Shown here: one piece after another, positions 41,760-51,206 of the stretch | Position numbering within the stretch: the first letter of the stretch is position 1 | Layout of the letters: every line of letters begins with the position of its first letter | NCBI GenBank assembly: GCA_900540085.1 | Contig: UQEU01000006.1 | Span: 1 to 64,000, forward strand | Direction of reading: 5' to 3' | DNA: 64,000 bases | From: an uncultured Eubacteriales bacterium | GTDB lineage: Bacteria > Bacillota > Clostridia > Oscillospirales > Acutalibacteraceae | Program-made: the position numbers and the translations under genes | The notes under the pieces: generated by a model | The model's database searches: none | Seen by the model: the letters and a program-made list of their open reading frames with translations, nothing else | Told to the model about the DNA's origin: nothing

Positions 41760-42638
41760 TTATTCAATGTTTTGGATTTGTTCTCTTATTTTTTCAATAT
41801 CGGCTTTAATATCAACAACTTTTCTTGATATTTCAACATCGCTGCATTTTGAACCGATTGTATTTGTTTCCCTGTTCATTTCCTGTACAAGAAAATCCAT
41901 TTTTCTTCCGATTGCCTCTTCACTGTTTAAAAATGTTTTAAACTGGTCAATATGACTGCGAAGACGCACTGTTTCTTCATCAACAGCAACTTTATCCGAA
42001 TAAATTGCAGCTTCCATCAAAATTCGTTGTTCATCAATTGAAGTTGTTTCAAGAACTTCTTTCATTTTTTGATAAAGTCTTTCTTGATATTCACTTACGG
42101 TTTGAGGTGAACGATTTTCGACAAAAGAAACACATTCTAATATATGATCACATTTCAAAAGTAAGTCAGTTTTTAACTTTTCGCCTTCGGTTTCTCTCAT
42201 TAATATAAATTTATCTATGGCATTTTCTGCAATTGTCTTTACGCTTTGCCATACTAAATCTTCATCAATTTCCTGTTTGGTTACATTTAAAACTTCAGGA
42301 AAACGAGAAATTAAAGATGAGCCGAAATCTTCTTTTAATCCCAATTCTGCGGAAAGTTCTTTTAAAGAGTTTGCATAGGCTTTTGCAAGCGGCTTGTTTA
42401 TCTGTACTTCAACTGAATTGTCAGATAAATTTTCGATAGTCAAAGTACACTCAATTTTTCCTCTTGCTACTTTTGAATTAACAAAAGATTTAAGTTTTTC
42501 TTCTAAAAAAGCATATTGTCTTGGGACTCTTGAATAAAATTCAAAAAATCTGTGATTTACAGATTTAAGTTCAACAGAGATATTATAGCCGTTTTCTTCG
42601 CCGTAACTTCTGCCGAATCCTGTCATAGACTTAATCAT
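41760..42638 (-). CDS. yicC: YicC-family endoribonuclease
   Basis: A YicC family RNase-type protein. The start was placed at ATG 42638, giving 292 residues beginning MIKSMTGFGRS, the family hallmark, with GAGG upstream; the 19 extra codons to 42695 lack family similarity. The C-terminal GRKMDFLVQEMNRETNTIGSK block is typical. First gene of the long minus-strand cluster. Confidence 0.93.
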   Translation of the reverse strand: MIKSMTGFGRSYGEENGYNISVELKSVNHRFFEFYSRVPRQYAFLEEKLKSFVNSKVARGKIECTLTIENLSDNSVEVQINKPLAKAYANSLKELSAELGLKEDFGSSLISRFPEVLNVTKQEIDEDLVWQSVKTIAENAIDKFILMRETEGEKLKTDLLLKCDHILECVSFVENRSPQTVSEYQERLYQKMKEVLETTSIDEQRILMEAAIYSDKVAVDEETVRLRSHIDQFKTFLNSEEAIGRKMDFLVQEMNRETNTIGSKCSDVEISRKVVDIKADIEKIREQIQNIE

Positions 42639-42655
42639 ATTTTTTACCTCATAAT

Positions 42656-42702
42656 AAAAGACTTGAAAAAACTTTTTTAATTTCGGTTTTTTCAAGTCTT
42701 AA
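42656..42702 (-). terminator. Terminator after the flavoprotein gene
   Basis: GACTTGAAAAAA pairs with TTTTTTCAAGTC. A T-rich tail follows on the minus strand, between 42774 and yicC. Confidence 0.7.
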
Positions 42703-42773
42703 TTATAATTATTATTATTTTAGATATCAAGAGCTTATTAATAAAATGTTTACAATATTAACAGAAAATTAAT

Positions 42774-44174
42774 TTATCTTTCAATGCCTTCCAAAATACT
42801 TCTTGCAACGCTTATACCGTTTGCAGAAGCTTGCATAAGTCCTCTTGTAACAGAAGCACCGTCGCCGACAGCACGCAAGCCTTTAACGCTTGTTTCAAAA
42901 TCTTTATCAACAACAACTTTATTTGAATAGAACTTAACTTCTACACCATAAAGCAATGTTTCATCGCTTGCGATACCGGGAGTAACTTTGTCAAGAGCTT
43001 CAAGCATTTCGGCAATATCAACCATAATTCTGTGTGGAAATACAAGTGAAAGGTCGCCGGGAACAGCGTCTTTTAAAGTTGGAATGATATTGTTTCTGTA
43101 AAGTCTGTCTTCAGTTGTTCTTCTGCCTCGTTTAAAATCGCCGTATGTTTGAACAAGAATTTTTCCGTCACAAAGCATATTGCTTAATTGTGCTATATGT
43201 TTACCGTACTCAATAGGAGATTTAAACGGTTTTGTGAATTTTTTAGAAACAAGGAGTGCAAAGTTTGTATTGGTTGTCTTAAATTCTTTTGACTTATAAG
43301 CATGACCGTTTACAACTGCCAAACCGTTGTCATAATATTCTGTTGCAACTTCGCCTGACGGATTGGTGCAAAATGTTCTGACTTTATCATCAAATGTAGG
43401 TGTATGATAAACAAGTTTTGCTTCGTAGAGATTTTCGTTTAAAAACTTCATTACTTCGTCTCTTACCTCTACTCTGACGCCTACATCAACAGTTCCGACT
43501 TCAGTTTCAATATTGTGTTGTGAACACAAATTTGAAAGCCATTCAGCGCCTTCTCTTCCGACAGCAGTGACAATTTCCGAACACATATATGTTTCAGTTG
43601 CAGTTTTTACACCTTTAACACAACCGTCTTCAATGATTATATCTTCAACCATTGTGTTAAAAATCATATCAACGCCTTCATCTTCAAGATAGTGCTGGAG
43701 TTTAGCGTAAATTTTATATCCTTCTTCAGTACCCAAGTGTCTTATCGGGCATTCAATGAGTTTAAGGTTTGCATTAATAGCTTTTCTTCTTATTTCTTCA
43801 ATTTCTCTGAATTTATCAACGCCGTAAACATTTTTATCAGCACCGAATTTAAGATACACATCGTCTGCTTCTTTAAGAAGTTTTTGTGTATTTTCATAAC
43901 CGAGAATTTCCGGTAAATTTCCGCCTACATCCGGTGATAAAGAAAGTTTACCGTCTGAAAATGCACCTGCACCTGCAAAGCCTGTTGTAATTGAACAAGG
44001 TTTGCATCCTACGCACTTTTGAGTAACTCTTTTCGGACACTGTCTTTTTTCGATAGAGCGTCCCTTTTCTATCATTAAAACTTTAATTTCGGGTTGTTGT
44101 CTTTTTAACTCATAAGCACAAAAGATACCCGAAGGGCCTGCGCCGATTATTATTACATCGTAATTATTATTCAT
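42774..44174 (-). CDS. FAD-dependent oxidoreductase (COG2509-like)
   Basis: A 466-residue flavoprotein with N-terminal FAD loop DVIIIGAGPSGIFCAYEL, a second motif MIEKGRS, a Cys-rich stretch (CVGCKPCSITTGFAGAGAFSDGKLS, given here as CVGCKPC followed by GFAGAGAFSDGKL), and a C-terminal GDGASVTRGLMQASANG FAD-contact motif. The reaction is unknown. It stands between the yicC cluster and the nucleoside transporter. Confidence 0.87.
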   Translation of the reverse strand: MNNNYDVIIIGAGPSGIFCAYELKRQQPEIKVLMIEKGRSIEKRQCPKRVTQKCVGCKPCSITTGFAGAGAFSDGKLSLSPDVGGNLPEILGYENTQKLLKEADDVYLKFGADKNVYGVDKFREIEEIRRKAINANLKLIECPIRHLGTEEGYKIYAKLQHYLEDEGVDMIFNTMVEDIIIEDGCVKGVKTATETYMCSEIVTAVGREGAEWLSNLCSQHNIETEVGTVDVGVRVEVRDEVMKFLNENLYEAKLVYHTPTFDDKVRTFCTNPSGEVATEYYDNGLAVVNGHAYKSKEFKTTNTNFALLVSKKFTKPFKSPIEYGKHIAQLSNMLCDGKILVQTYGDFKRGRRTTEDRLYRNNIIPTLKDAVPGDLSLVFPHRIMVDIAEMLEALDKVTPGIASDETLLYGVEVKFYSNKVVVDKDFETSVKGLRAVGDGASVTRGLMQASANGISVARSILEGIER

Positions 44175-44192
44175 TATAAAATCCTCCGAAAA

Positions 44193-45155
44193 TTATCTTT
44201 CTTCTCTGTAATAATTAAGACCAAGATGCTTTGGTTGATTTGAATTTTTCTTTTTTCTCATAGATGAAAATACGAGAACTATTGCGGTAAGCAAAAATGG
44301 CAACATAGAGTATATGTCAATCGGAATTTTAATAACATCCGATGGTACATAGTATTGCAATGTTTGGAAAGCACCGAAAACAAATGAGCCGAGAATTGCT
44401 ACGAGTGGTGACCAACTTGCAAAAATTACAAGGGCAACTGCTATCCATCCCGTACCGTTAACGATACCACCTTCCTGCCAACTGCCGTTTGCAGAGATAA
44501 AAGCCATATATGCGCCACCGAGACCGCAGATACCGCCGCCTACGATGATATTAATATATTTGTAAAGCGTTACATTTATACCCGCTGCATCTGCGGCACC
44601 CGGATTTTCTCCGACAGCTCTTAAATTTAAGCCGTATTTTGTTTTCTTTAAAAATACATAACAAATGATTGCTATTGCAATGGCAAGAAAAATAAGAATA
44701 TTCATTTTACTGAAAATTTCATTGAGAAGCGGTATGTCTTTAAAAGCAGGGATTGAGAGACTTCCTGTTTTAGCAACAAATTTTTCAGAAAGTTTAGGAG
44801 CACCGCCTTCAGCTGTTGTCATTATTGTACCAAGAACTTTTGCAAGACCTATACCGAAGATGGTAAGTGTAAGACCTGTTACATTTTGGTTTGCTCTGAG
44901 TGTAACGGTAAGAAAAGCATAAATAAGGTCAATAATCATACAACCTATAAATGCGGCAATCAAAGCTATGAAAAGACTGTCAGTATGAAGTGCTGTGAAA
45001 AATCCTATAAACGAACCCATCCACATTAAACCTTCAACACCGAGATTTAAACTTCCTGTTTTTTCAGTTAAAATTTCTCCGACGGTAGCAAACAAAAGCG
45101 GAGCAGCTGAAATTATAGATGCACATAAAAAGTTTACAAAAGTTTCCATAATCAT
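44193..45155 (-). CDS. Nucleoside ABC transporter permease (BmpA-type, second subunit)
   Basis: A 320-residue BPD_transp_2 permease with about nine membrane helices. Motifs such as GEILTEKTGSLNLGVEGLMWMG and RAVGENPGAADAAGINV are typical of YufQ/NupQ-like subunits. It overlaps the other permease gene by 4 bp. Confidence 0.9.
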   Translation of the reverse strand: MIMETFVNFLCASIISAAPLLFATVGEILTEKTGSLNLGVEGLMWMGSFIGFFTALHTDSLFIALIAAFIGCMIIDLIYAFLTVTLRANQNVTGLTLTIFGIGLAKVLGTIMTTAEGGAPKLSEKFVAKTGSLSIPAFKDIPLLNEIFSKMNILIFLAIAIAIICYVFLKKTKYGLNLRAVGENPGAADAAGINVTLYKYINIIVGGGICGLGGAYMAFISANGSWQEGGIVNGTGWIAVALVIFASWSPLVAILGSFVFGAFQTLQYYVPSDVIKIPIDIYSMLPFLLTAIVLVFSSMRKKKNSNQPKHLGLNYYREER

Positions 45156-46240
45156 TTTGCTCCTTTCTTGCTTTTTGATGAACCGAATGTGATTTTGTAG
45201 TTAATAAAGAATTCACTTCCGAGAACAAAGAACAGAATAATGCCTTGAAGGACATCGGCAGCATAAGCCGATATGCCAATAGCAGTTTGCATATTGCTGC
45301 TTCCCTTTTCAAGTATTGCAAAGAAAGCAGAAACAATGGAAATTATAATAGGATTAAGCTGTGACAACCAAGCAATGATGATACCTGTCCAACCTACTCC
45401 GCCTGTGACACCTGTTGTAAGAGTGTGGTCATAACCTGTTGACTGAACCATACCTACAATACCACAAATTGCACCGCTGATAAACATTGTTCTTATGATG
45501 ATTTTTTTAACATTCATTCCTGAATATCTTGCAGTTTCCTGACTTCCGCCGACAACAGAAATCTCATATCCTCTTTTTGTGTATGTCAAATAAACATAAA
45601 CAAATACAATTAACAAAACTGCTATTATCCAACCGATGTGAATGCCGAAAACTTTAGGTAAAAATACATTTTCATCAAATGAGCCGATACTTGCAAAACC
45701 TTGTGTCCTTTTCCACGGACCTGAAATTAAAAACGCTATCAAGTATTGAGCGACATAGTTGAGCATGAGTGTGAAAAGTGTTTCGTTTGTTCCGAATTTT
45801 ACTTTAAATAAAGCAGGAATTAAGGCAAAAATACCGCCGCCTATTGCACCTGCTATAAACATTACAGGTATAAGAATAATTTTAGGCCAATCAGAACAGT
45901 TTAATGCGAAAAAGCAGGAAAAAATACCGCCCATCATTATTTGACCTTCTGCACCTATATTCCAAAACTTCATTTTAAATGCAAAAGAAAGACCTAAAGA
46001 AGTTATTACCAAAGGTATCCACAGAGAAACCGTTGATTGAAAAGAAATTTTCGACCTGAAACAGCCGTCGATTATTGCTTTGTATGCTTCAAATGGGTTA
46101 AAGCCTAAAATTGCTATAAATATACCACCGACAACAAGTGCAAGCAAAACAGATGCAATTCTTAAAAGTATTTTTGAACTGTTTGACATATTGACTTGTT
46201 TAGTCAAATGAATAGGCATATTGTTTAATTTTTTATGCAT
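45152..46240 (-). CDS. Nucleoside ABC transporter permease (BmpA-type, first subunit)
   Basis: A 362-residue permease with about ten membrane helices, containing FWNIGAEGQIMMGG and GSQETARYSGMNV, as in YufP/NupP. It overlaps the ATPase gene by 8 bp. Confidence 0.9.
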   Translation of the reverse strand: MHKKLNNMPIHLTKQVNMSNSSKILLRIASVLLALVVGGIFIAILGFNPFEAYKAIIDGCFRSKISFQSTVSLWIPLVITSLGLSFAFKMKFWNIGAEGQIMMGGIFSCFFALNCSDWPKIILIPVMFIAGAIGGGIFALIPALFKVKFGTNETLFTLMLNYVAQYLIAFLISGPWKRTQGFASIGSFDENVFLPKVFGIHIGWIIAVLLIVFVYVYLTYTKRGYEISVVGGSQETARYSGMNVKKIIIRTMFISGAICGIVGMVQSTGYDHTLTTGVTGGVGWTGIIIAWLSQLNPIIISIVSAFFAILEKGSSNMQTAIGISAYAADVLQGIILFFVLGSEFFINYKITFGSSKSKKGAK

Positions 46241-47741
46241 CTGTAAACACCTCCTCTTGTTTTTGTCCTGTCATAAGCAATCCGATTTGTTCTTTTGTAA
46301 CACTCTTAGCATCAACAATACCGGTTACTTCGCCGTGACAAAGTACCATTATTCTGTCGCAGAGACTGAGCAGTACATCCAAATCTTCGCCTATAAACAA
46401 AACCGCTACGTCGCGTTTCTTTTCTTCATTTAATAAATCATAAACAATGTATGACGAATTAACATCAAGACCTCTTACAGGATATGCTGTTACGATAACT
46501 TGCGGACTTGCTTTAATTTCTCTTCCCAAAAGTACCTTTTGAACATTTCCGCCTGAAAGATTTTTTACGGGTGTGTTTACTGAAGGCGTTGAGATTTCAA
46601 GTTCTTCAACAAGTTTATCTGCAAGTTCTTTTGCAGGTTTTTTATCAACAAATATACCCTTATTTGCGTTATAAGATTTCAAAAGTAAGTTGTCAACGAT
46701 ACCCATTGTCGCAACAAGTCCCATACCGAGTCTGTCCTCCGGAATGAAACTCATACTTATTCCCTGTTTAATGATTTGAGAAGGCGTGTTTCCGATAATG
46801 TTCTTTTTGTTGAAAAGAATTGCCCCTTCTTCAGCTTTTTGAAGACCTGCAATTGTTTCGCAAAGTTCTTTTTGACCGCTGCCTGCAACACCTGCAACGC
46901 CAAGTATCTCTCCGCCTTTAATGTCAAAGTTAACATCTTTGAGTGCTAAAGTATCGCCGTTTTTTACTGTTAAATGATGTACTTCAAAAAAATTATCTAT
47001 TTTCTTTGTTTCGGGTCTTTCAATTAAAAGTTCTACTTTTCTTCCTACCATCAAGTTTGTTAACTCACTTGAATTTGTTTCAGATGTTATAACCGAACCT
47101 ACTGTTTTGCCTTTTCGCAAAATAGTTACTCTGTCGCTGATTTCAAGAACTTCATTCAGTTTGTGCGTTATGATTATTATAGCACAACCGTTATCTTTCA
47201 TATTTCTTAAAATTTTGAAAAGTCGTTTAGTTTCTTGAGGAGTCAATACGGCTGTCGGCTCGTCTAAAATAAGAATTTCGGCACCTCTGTAAATTACTTT
47301 TAAAATTTCAACAGTTTGTTTTTCACTTACTGACATTTCACTTACGATTTTGTCAGCATCAGTTGTTAAACCGTAAAGAGAAGAAATTCTTTGGAGTTCC
47401 TTTTTAAAATTCTTTTTTCCTGAATAACCCATTTCGATATTTTCTTTGGCAGTAAATACATCTACAAGTTTAAAATGCTGATGTACCATACCTATTCCCA
47501 AATCAAAACTGTCTTTAGGAGAATTTATGGCTACTTCTTTACCGTTTACTTTGATTGTACCGCTGTCGGGATGATATATTCCCGAAATCATATTCATAAG
47601 CGTTGTTTTACCCGAACCGTTTTCACCTAAAAGTGCAAGGATTTCACCTTTTCTTACAGTTAAATCAACGCCGTCGTTTGCTTTAATTGTACCAAAACTT
47701 TTTTTAATACCTTGAAGTTCAATGGCTATATTATTTGTCAT
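46233..47741 (-). CDS. Nucleoside ABC transporter ATP-binding protein
   Basis: A 502-residue protein with two ABC domains. The first is canonical (GENGSGKTTL, EPTAVLTPQE); the second has a degenerate Walker A (GVAGSGQKELC) and Walker B (TAYPVRGLD), as usual in sugar/nucleoside importers of this class. It energises the two permeases downstream. Confidence 0.93.
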   Translation of the reverse strand: MTNNIAIELQGIKKSFGTIKANDGVDLTVRKGEILALLGENGSGKTTLMNMISGIYHPDSGTIKVNGKEVAINSPKDSFDLGIGMVHQHFKLVDVFTAKENIEMGYSGKKNFKKELQRISSLYGLTTDADKIVSEMSVSEKQTVEILKVIYRGAEILILDEPTAVLTPQETKRLFKILRNMKDNGCAIIIITHKLNEVLEISDRVTILRKGKTVGSVITSETNSSELTNLMVGRKVELLIERPETKKIDNFFEVHHLTVKNGDTLALKDVNFDIKGGEILGVAGVAGSGQKELCETIAGLQKAEEGAILFNKKNIIGNTPSQIIKQGISMSFIPEDRLGMGLVATMGIVDNLLLKSYNANKGIFVDKKPAKELADKLVEELEISTPSVNTPVKNLSGGNVQKVLLGREIKASPQVIVTAYPVRGLDVNSSYIVYDLLNEEKKRDVAVLFIGEDLDVLLSLCDRIMVLCHGEVTGIVDAKSVTKEQIGLLMTGQKQEEVFTDA

Positions 47742-47773
47742 AAATACACTTCCTAATATATATTACCGTTTAA

Positions 47774-47857
47774 TGTTCAGCACAAAACAAAGAAAAAATT
47801 GCTGTGTTTTCTGCTGAACATTACGCAGAAACAGTGGGACACAATTTGTGTCCCACT
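47774..47857. other. Two stem-loops between substrate-binding and ATPase genes
   Basis: TGTTCAGCA pairs with TGCTGAACA (47774-47820), then AGTGGGACACA with TGTGTCCCACT (47833-47857). Neither has a T tract on the minus strand, so they may act as mRNA stability or processing elements that favour the binding protein over the membrane subunits. Confidence 0.55.
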
Positions 47858-47869
47858 TATTAAATAAAA

Positions 47870-49027
47870 TTATAATGTTGAAACGCCTTTTACATAGTAA
47901 GTCATTTCTTGAGCGATTTCTTTATCTGTCAAATCGTGACCTAATTTTGTGCCGTCTGCTTTTTCAACATCTTTATTAAAGATTACTGTTGTTCCGTCAA
48001 CAATACCTTTTTTAGCTTCTTCAACAGCTTCTGCAGTTCCTTCAGTTACTGCTTTTTCATTAAGAGGAGAAATGTCAATAAGTCCTTTGTTCATACCTTC
48101 ATAGTAGTTGCCAAATTCATTCCATGCTTTTCCGTCAAGTACCCATTGAACTGCTGCTGTGTAGTAAACATTCCAATTCCAAATAGGAGATGTAAGGCAA
48201 GTAGTAGGAGCTGCCGGTACCATATCTGAGTTATAACCTATACCGAATACTTGTTTGCCGTTTTGGTTTGCTTTAGCAATAGTTGTTTGAGTTGTGTCAG
48301 AGTCGCAGTGTTGAGAAATTACAGAACAACCTGCATCAATGAGAGCTTGTGCAGACTTACCTTCTTTTTCAGGATTGAACCATTCGCCTGTTACAGATAC
48401 TTTAAGTGTGCATTCCGGATATACTGATTGAGCACCGAGAAGGAAAGCGTTAATACCGCCTGTAACTTCTGCGTTTGTATCATCCATAGCAGCAACATAT
48501 CCAAGTACAGGGTTGTTCAATTCTTTTGCTTTAAGACCTGCAACTACGCCTGAAAGATAACGAGCTTCGTTAATTCTTCCGAAATAGTTGTTGAAGTTTG
48601 AGTCGTTGCTGAGTGAACCTGAACAGTGAGAGAAGATGATATCAGGATATTGTTTAGCAAACTCATCAACTGTTGTCATATAGTTGTAGCTTGTAGCAAA
48701 GATGATGTTACAACCTGCTTCAACAAGTTCTTGAAGAGATTGTTTTGTAAGTGTTGTGTCTGTGTCGGGAACATTGTCTTTAATGACTACATTTTCTTCA
48801 GGGATGCTGAGTTCTTTCATCATACCTACAATACCTGCCTGATGAGCAGCTGTGTAGCCTGAAGTGTCATCCTTACTTGTAATGTGAAGAACGCCGATTT
48901 TGATTGTGTCGGCAGTCAGTTCACCTTTTTTGTCTTCATTGTCTTTTGTGCCTGAAGAACAAGCAACACATACAACTGCAAGAATAACCGCCATTAAAAT
49001 GGCAATGAGTTTTTTGGAAAGTTTCAT
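47870..49027 (-). CDS. BmpA-family nucleoside-binding lipoprotein
   Basis: A 385-residue lipoprotein with an N-terminal signal ending at a Cys (VCVACSSG, residues about 18-25) and the BMP family core (IGVLHITSKDDTSGYTAAH, VSQHCDS-like QHCDSDT, IGYNSDM). It is the capture subunit of the importer. xpt 57 bp upstream suggests purine nucleosides or bases as cargo. Confidence 0.93.
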   Translation of the reverse strand: MKLSKKLIAILMAVILAVVCVACSSGTKDNEDKKGELTADTIKIGVLHITSKDDTSGYTAAHQAGIVGMMKELSIPEENVVIKDNVPDTDTTLTKQSLQELVEAGCNIIFATSYNYMTTVDEFAKQYPDIIFSHCSGSLSNDSNFNNYFGRINEARYLSGVVAGLKAKELNNPVLGYVAAMDDTNAEVTGGINAFLLGAQSVYPECTLKVSVTGEWFNPEKEGKSAQALIDAGCSVISQHCDSDTTQTTIAKANQNGKQVFGIGYNSDMVPAAPTTCLTSPIWNWNVYYTAAVQWVLDGKAWNEFGNYYEGMNKGLIDISPLNEKAVTEGTAEAVEEAKKGIVDGTTVIFNKDVEKADGTKLGHDLTDKEIAQEMTYYVKGVSTL

Positions 49028-49084
49028 TTAACTATTCCTCCTTAAATAATAATTATTAAAAGGCAACAGCCTCTAATTACAAAG

Positions 49085-49663
49085 TTATTCTCTGAAAGTT
49101 ATTTCCCCTGTTTCGTAATTCATATCTTCAACAATAGCAAGCGATTCTACACGAACACCTTGTTCACGCAAGTTATCTCCCCCGTGCTGATACCCTTTTT
49201 CAATAACTATTCCGCATCCAACCAGTGTTGCACCGCTGTTATTTACAAGTTCAATCAAACCATTGAGTGCGTTTCCAAGTGCAAGGAAATCATCAACAAT
49301 AAGAACTTTATCGCCTTTATTTAAAAATTTTTTAGATACGATAATGTCGTATGTAGTACCATGTGTAAATGAAGCAACTTTTGAAGTATAAACTTCTCCA
49401 GCTATGTTTTTTGATTTTGTCTTTTTAGCAAAAACAAGAGGACAGTTGAAAAATTGTGCTGCCATACATCCTACGCCGATACCGGATGCTTCAATCGTTA
49501 AAATTTTATTTACACCGCTGTCTTTGTATAGACGATAGAATTCCTTTCCGACTTCCGCCATAAAAGGAACATCTATTTGATGATTTAAGAATGAGTCAAC
49601 TTTTAAAATGTTTCCTTCATATACTTCGCCTTCGGAAATGATTTTGTTTTTTAATAAATCCAT
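49085..49663 (-). CDS. xpt: Xanthine phosphoribosyltransferase
   Basis: Xpt salvages xanthine to XMP. The 192-residue PRTase has the PRPP loop VLIVDDFLALGNAL, TIEASGIGVG, and EKGYQHGG. AGAGGG precedes the ATG. It heads the transporter operon, so import and salvage would be expressed together. No purine riboswitch was found upstream. Confidence 0.95.
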   Translation of the reverse strand: MDLLKNKIISEGEVYEGNILKVDSFLNHQIDVPFMAEVGKEFYRLYKDSGVNKILTIEASGIGVGCMAAQFFNCPLVFAKKTKSKNIAGEVYTSKVASFTHGTTYDIIVSKKFLNKGDKVLIVDDFLALGNALNGLIELVNNSGATLVGCGIVIEKGYQHGGDNLREQGVRVESLAIVEDMNYETGEITFRE

Positions 49664-49693
49664 ATAAAACCCTCTAATCTATTTTACAAGGGT

Positions 49694-49722
49694 ATAATAC
49701 ATTTTTTTGAGTATTTTTGCAA
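49694..49722 (-). promoter_or_regulatory. Promoter of the xpt-transporter operon
   Basis: TTGCAA, a 17-nt spacer and TATTAT on the minus strand, 30 bp before the xpt ATG. Confidence 0.55.
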
Positions 49723-49816
49723 TTTTTTGTATTATCTTGTAATATTTTTGTAAACTAATATCTAAAATATGTTAATAAAGTTATAAGCACAATATATTTA
49801 TTCCTAAAAACAAAAT

Positions 49817-49840
49817 CAGCCCGAGCAAAACTCGAGCTGA
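49817..49840 (-). terminator. Degenerate tRNA terminator copy
   Basis: CAGCCCGAG faces CTCGAGCTG (one mismatch), with T residues on the minus strand. It corresponds to the hairpin after the intact tRNA-Leu at 55193-55219. Confidence 0.6.
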
Positions 49841-49843
49841 AAG

Positions 49844-49866
49844 TGGTGCCGAAACCAGACTTGAAT
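49844..49866 (-). pseudogene. tRNA-Leu 3' end remnant, candidate island attachment site
   Basis: On the minus strand it reads TTCAAGTCTGG, TTTCGGC, ACCA: T-loop, acceptor strand and CCA of a tRNA-Leu, with only minor differences from the intact gene at 55224. With the adjoining hairpin, about 50 bp parallels 55193-55246. Confidence 0.7.
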
Positions 49867-49867
49867 T

Positions 49868-50518
49868 ATTTTTTTCTGTATTAGCTTTTGCTATTTGTTT
49901 TTTTCTTTTGTAAGATTCAGCAGCTGATTCATATATTTTATATGAATTCTTTGATTTTTTATAAGCCTTGTATGTATCGTGTGCTTTGTCTAAGGTCTTT
50001 ATTAATTTATTTGCTCTTTTTGACGACTTAGATGTTTTTGCAACATATTTTGCACCTTTGTATAAAAGTTTTGCACCTTTTGCAACATACGAGCTGGGAA
50101 TACACGGTGCAACCAAAGCGACAACATCCCACGCAACACAAAGACCGTTCCACAAATTAGGTTTCTTTGCAAAATCGTAAACGCTCCACGCAAGTCCTGC
50201 TATGTCGAATGCCGTTTCCCAAAAATGACCCGTTCCGTCTTCATACGCTATCGGATTGCTTCCGCAATAATTGTACAAGTTCAGCGTGGAAGCGTTCTTT
50301 ATTTGACCGTGATATGTGTCTTCCTGCATAAAACGACCTACCGCAGGATTATAGTAACGGGCGTTTAGATAATAGAAACCTGTTTCAAAGTCAAAATACT
50401 TTCCGTTATATTGATACGGATTGTTAACTGCCGGCAGGTAATTTGAAACCTGATTTCCGAACGAGTCATACTTATATTCTGTAAAGTACGGCGTTTCCGC
50501 AGAAAGCAAATCTACAGT
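49868..50518. repeat. RHS direct repeat, copy A (pair 52104-52753)
   Basis: About 650 bp near-identical at an offset of about 2235 bp, covering the RHS core end and pretoxin region. It gives a substrate for tip exchange by homologous recombination. Confidence 0.85.
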
Positions 50519-50619
50519 GTATTAAACAAAAAAAGCGATTTTTATACTGATTAAAATTTATTTTCTGAATATTGTTAAAAAATACATATTGAAAACAATA
50601 ACAAAATGATATGATATTA

Positions 50620-51072
50620 CTATATTTTTGAAATCAAATCATTTAGATATTCACTAGAATATCTTGTTGCGGTATGAATTGATTGTGGCAAAAATTTTAA
50701 ATATCCTTTTATACCATCGTTTTCCAAAACATTTAAAATTTCTTTTGTACTCTCATATAAAGCATCTATCAAAGTATTATCATCTAATATATCTAAATCA
50801 AAAATAGATACTTTTTTGTCATTTACAATTGGACAAAAACGCCCAAATAAATCGCCAAAACTTAATTCAACAACCTCATTATATGTATGTAGTTCTTTAC
50901 AATAAATATAGTAATTTATATAATAAGCATTACTATACAGTGATTTTTGTAATTCTATTTTTATAAATAAATCTTCAAATTCTTTTATAAATCTTCTTTT
51001 TTTATAAATATATTTAAATCCCTTATTTATAAAAAAATCTTTTACAATAATTTTAAACTTATTACTTTGCAT
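50620..51072 (-). CDS. DUF4304-like immunity protein
   Basis: A 150-residue protein with the DUF4304 layout: N-terminal FKIIVKDFFINKGFKYIYKKRR and a long helical C-terminal half. DUF4304 proteins are common as immunity genes behind RHS or other polymorphic toxins. It is second after the toxin; no toxin specific to it survives nearby, so it may be an orphan antidote. Confidence 0.65.
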   Translation of the reverse strand: MQSNKFKIIVKDFFINKGFKYIYKKRRFIKEFEDLFIKIELQKSLYSNAYYINYYIYCKELHTYNEVVELSFGDLFGRFCPIVNDKKVSIFDLDILDDNTLIDALYESTKEILNVLENDGIKGYLKFLPQSIHTATRYSSEYLNDLISKI

Positions 51073-51206
51073 ATTTTCTCCTTAATAGACATCTAATTGT
51101 GTATGCCAATCTTTATTAGGATAAATATTTTTTAGTTAACTTTAGAATGACAAATACACGAAGTGAAATATAAATAAAATTATATTTCACTTCGTTTTAT
51201 GTTTTA

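Larger units (their letters stand above)
49781..50509 (-). pseudogene. Orphan RHS C-terminal tip, truncated by a tRNA-Leu remnant
   Basis: A 242-codon open frame almost identical over about 210 codons to the RHS core end and pretoxin region of the main RHS gene (YLNARYYNPAVGRFMQED, then GHFWETAFDIAG). It lacks a credible start, since the similarity begins at TVDLLSAE just after a stop codon. Its last ~27 codons read through a tRNA-Leu 3' end and terminator, so there is no toxin domain. It is a displaced, dead tip rather than an active effector. Confidence 0.8.

Noticed and set aside
49664..49780. Purine riboswitch before xpt
   Set aside because: The leader is short and AT-rich with no purine aptamer core; only a promoter is visible.
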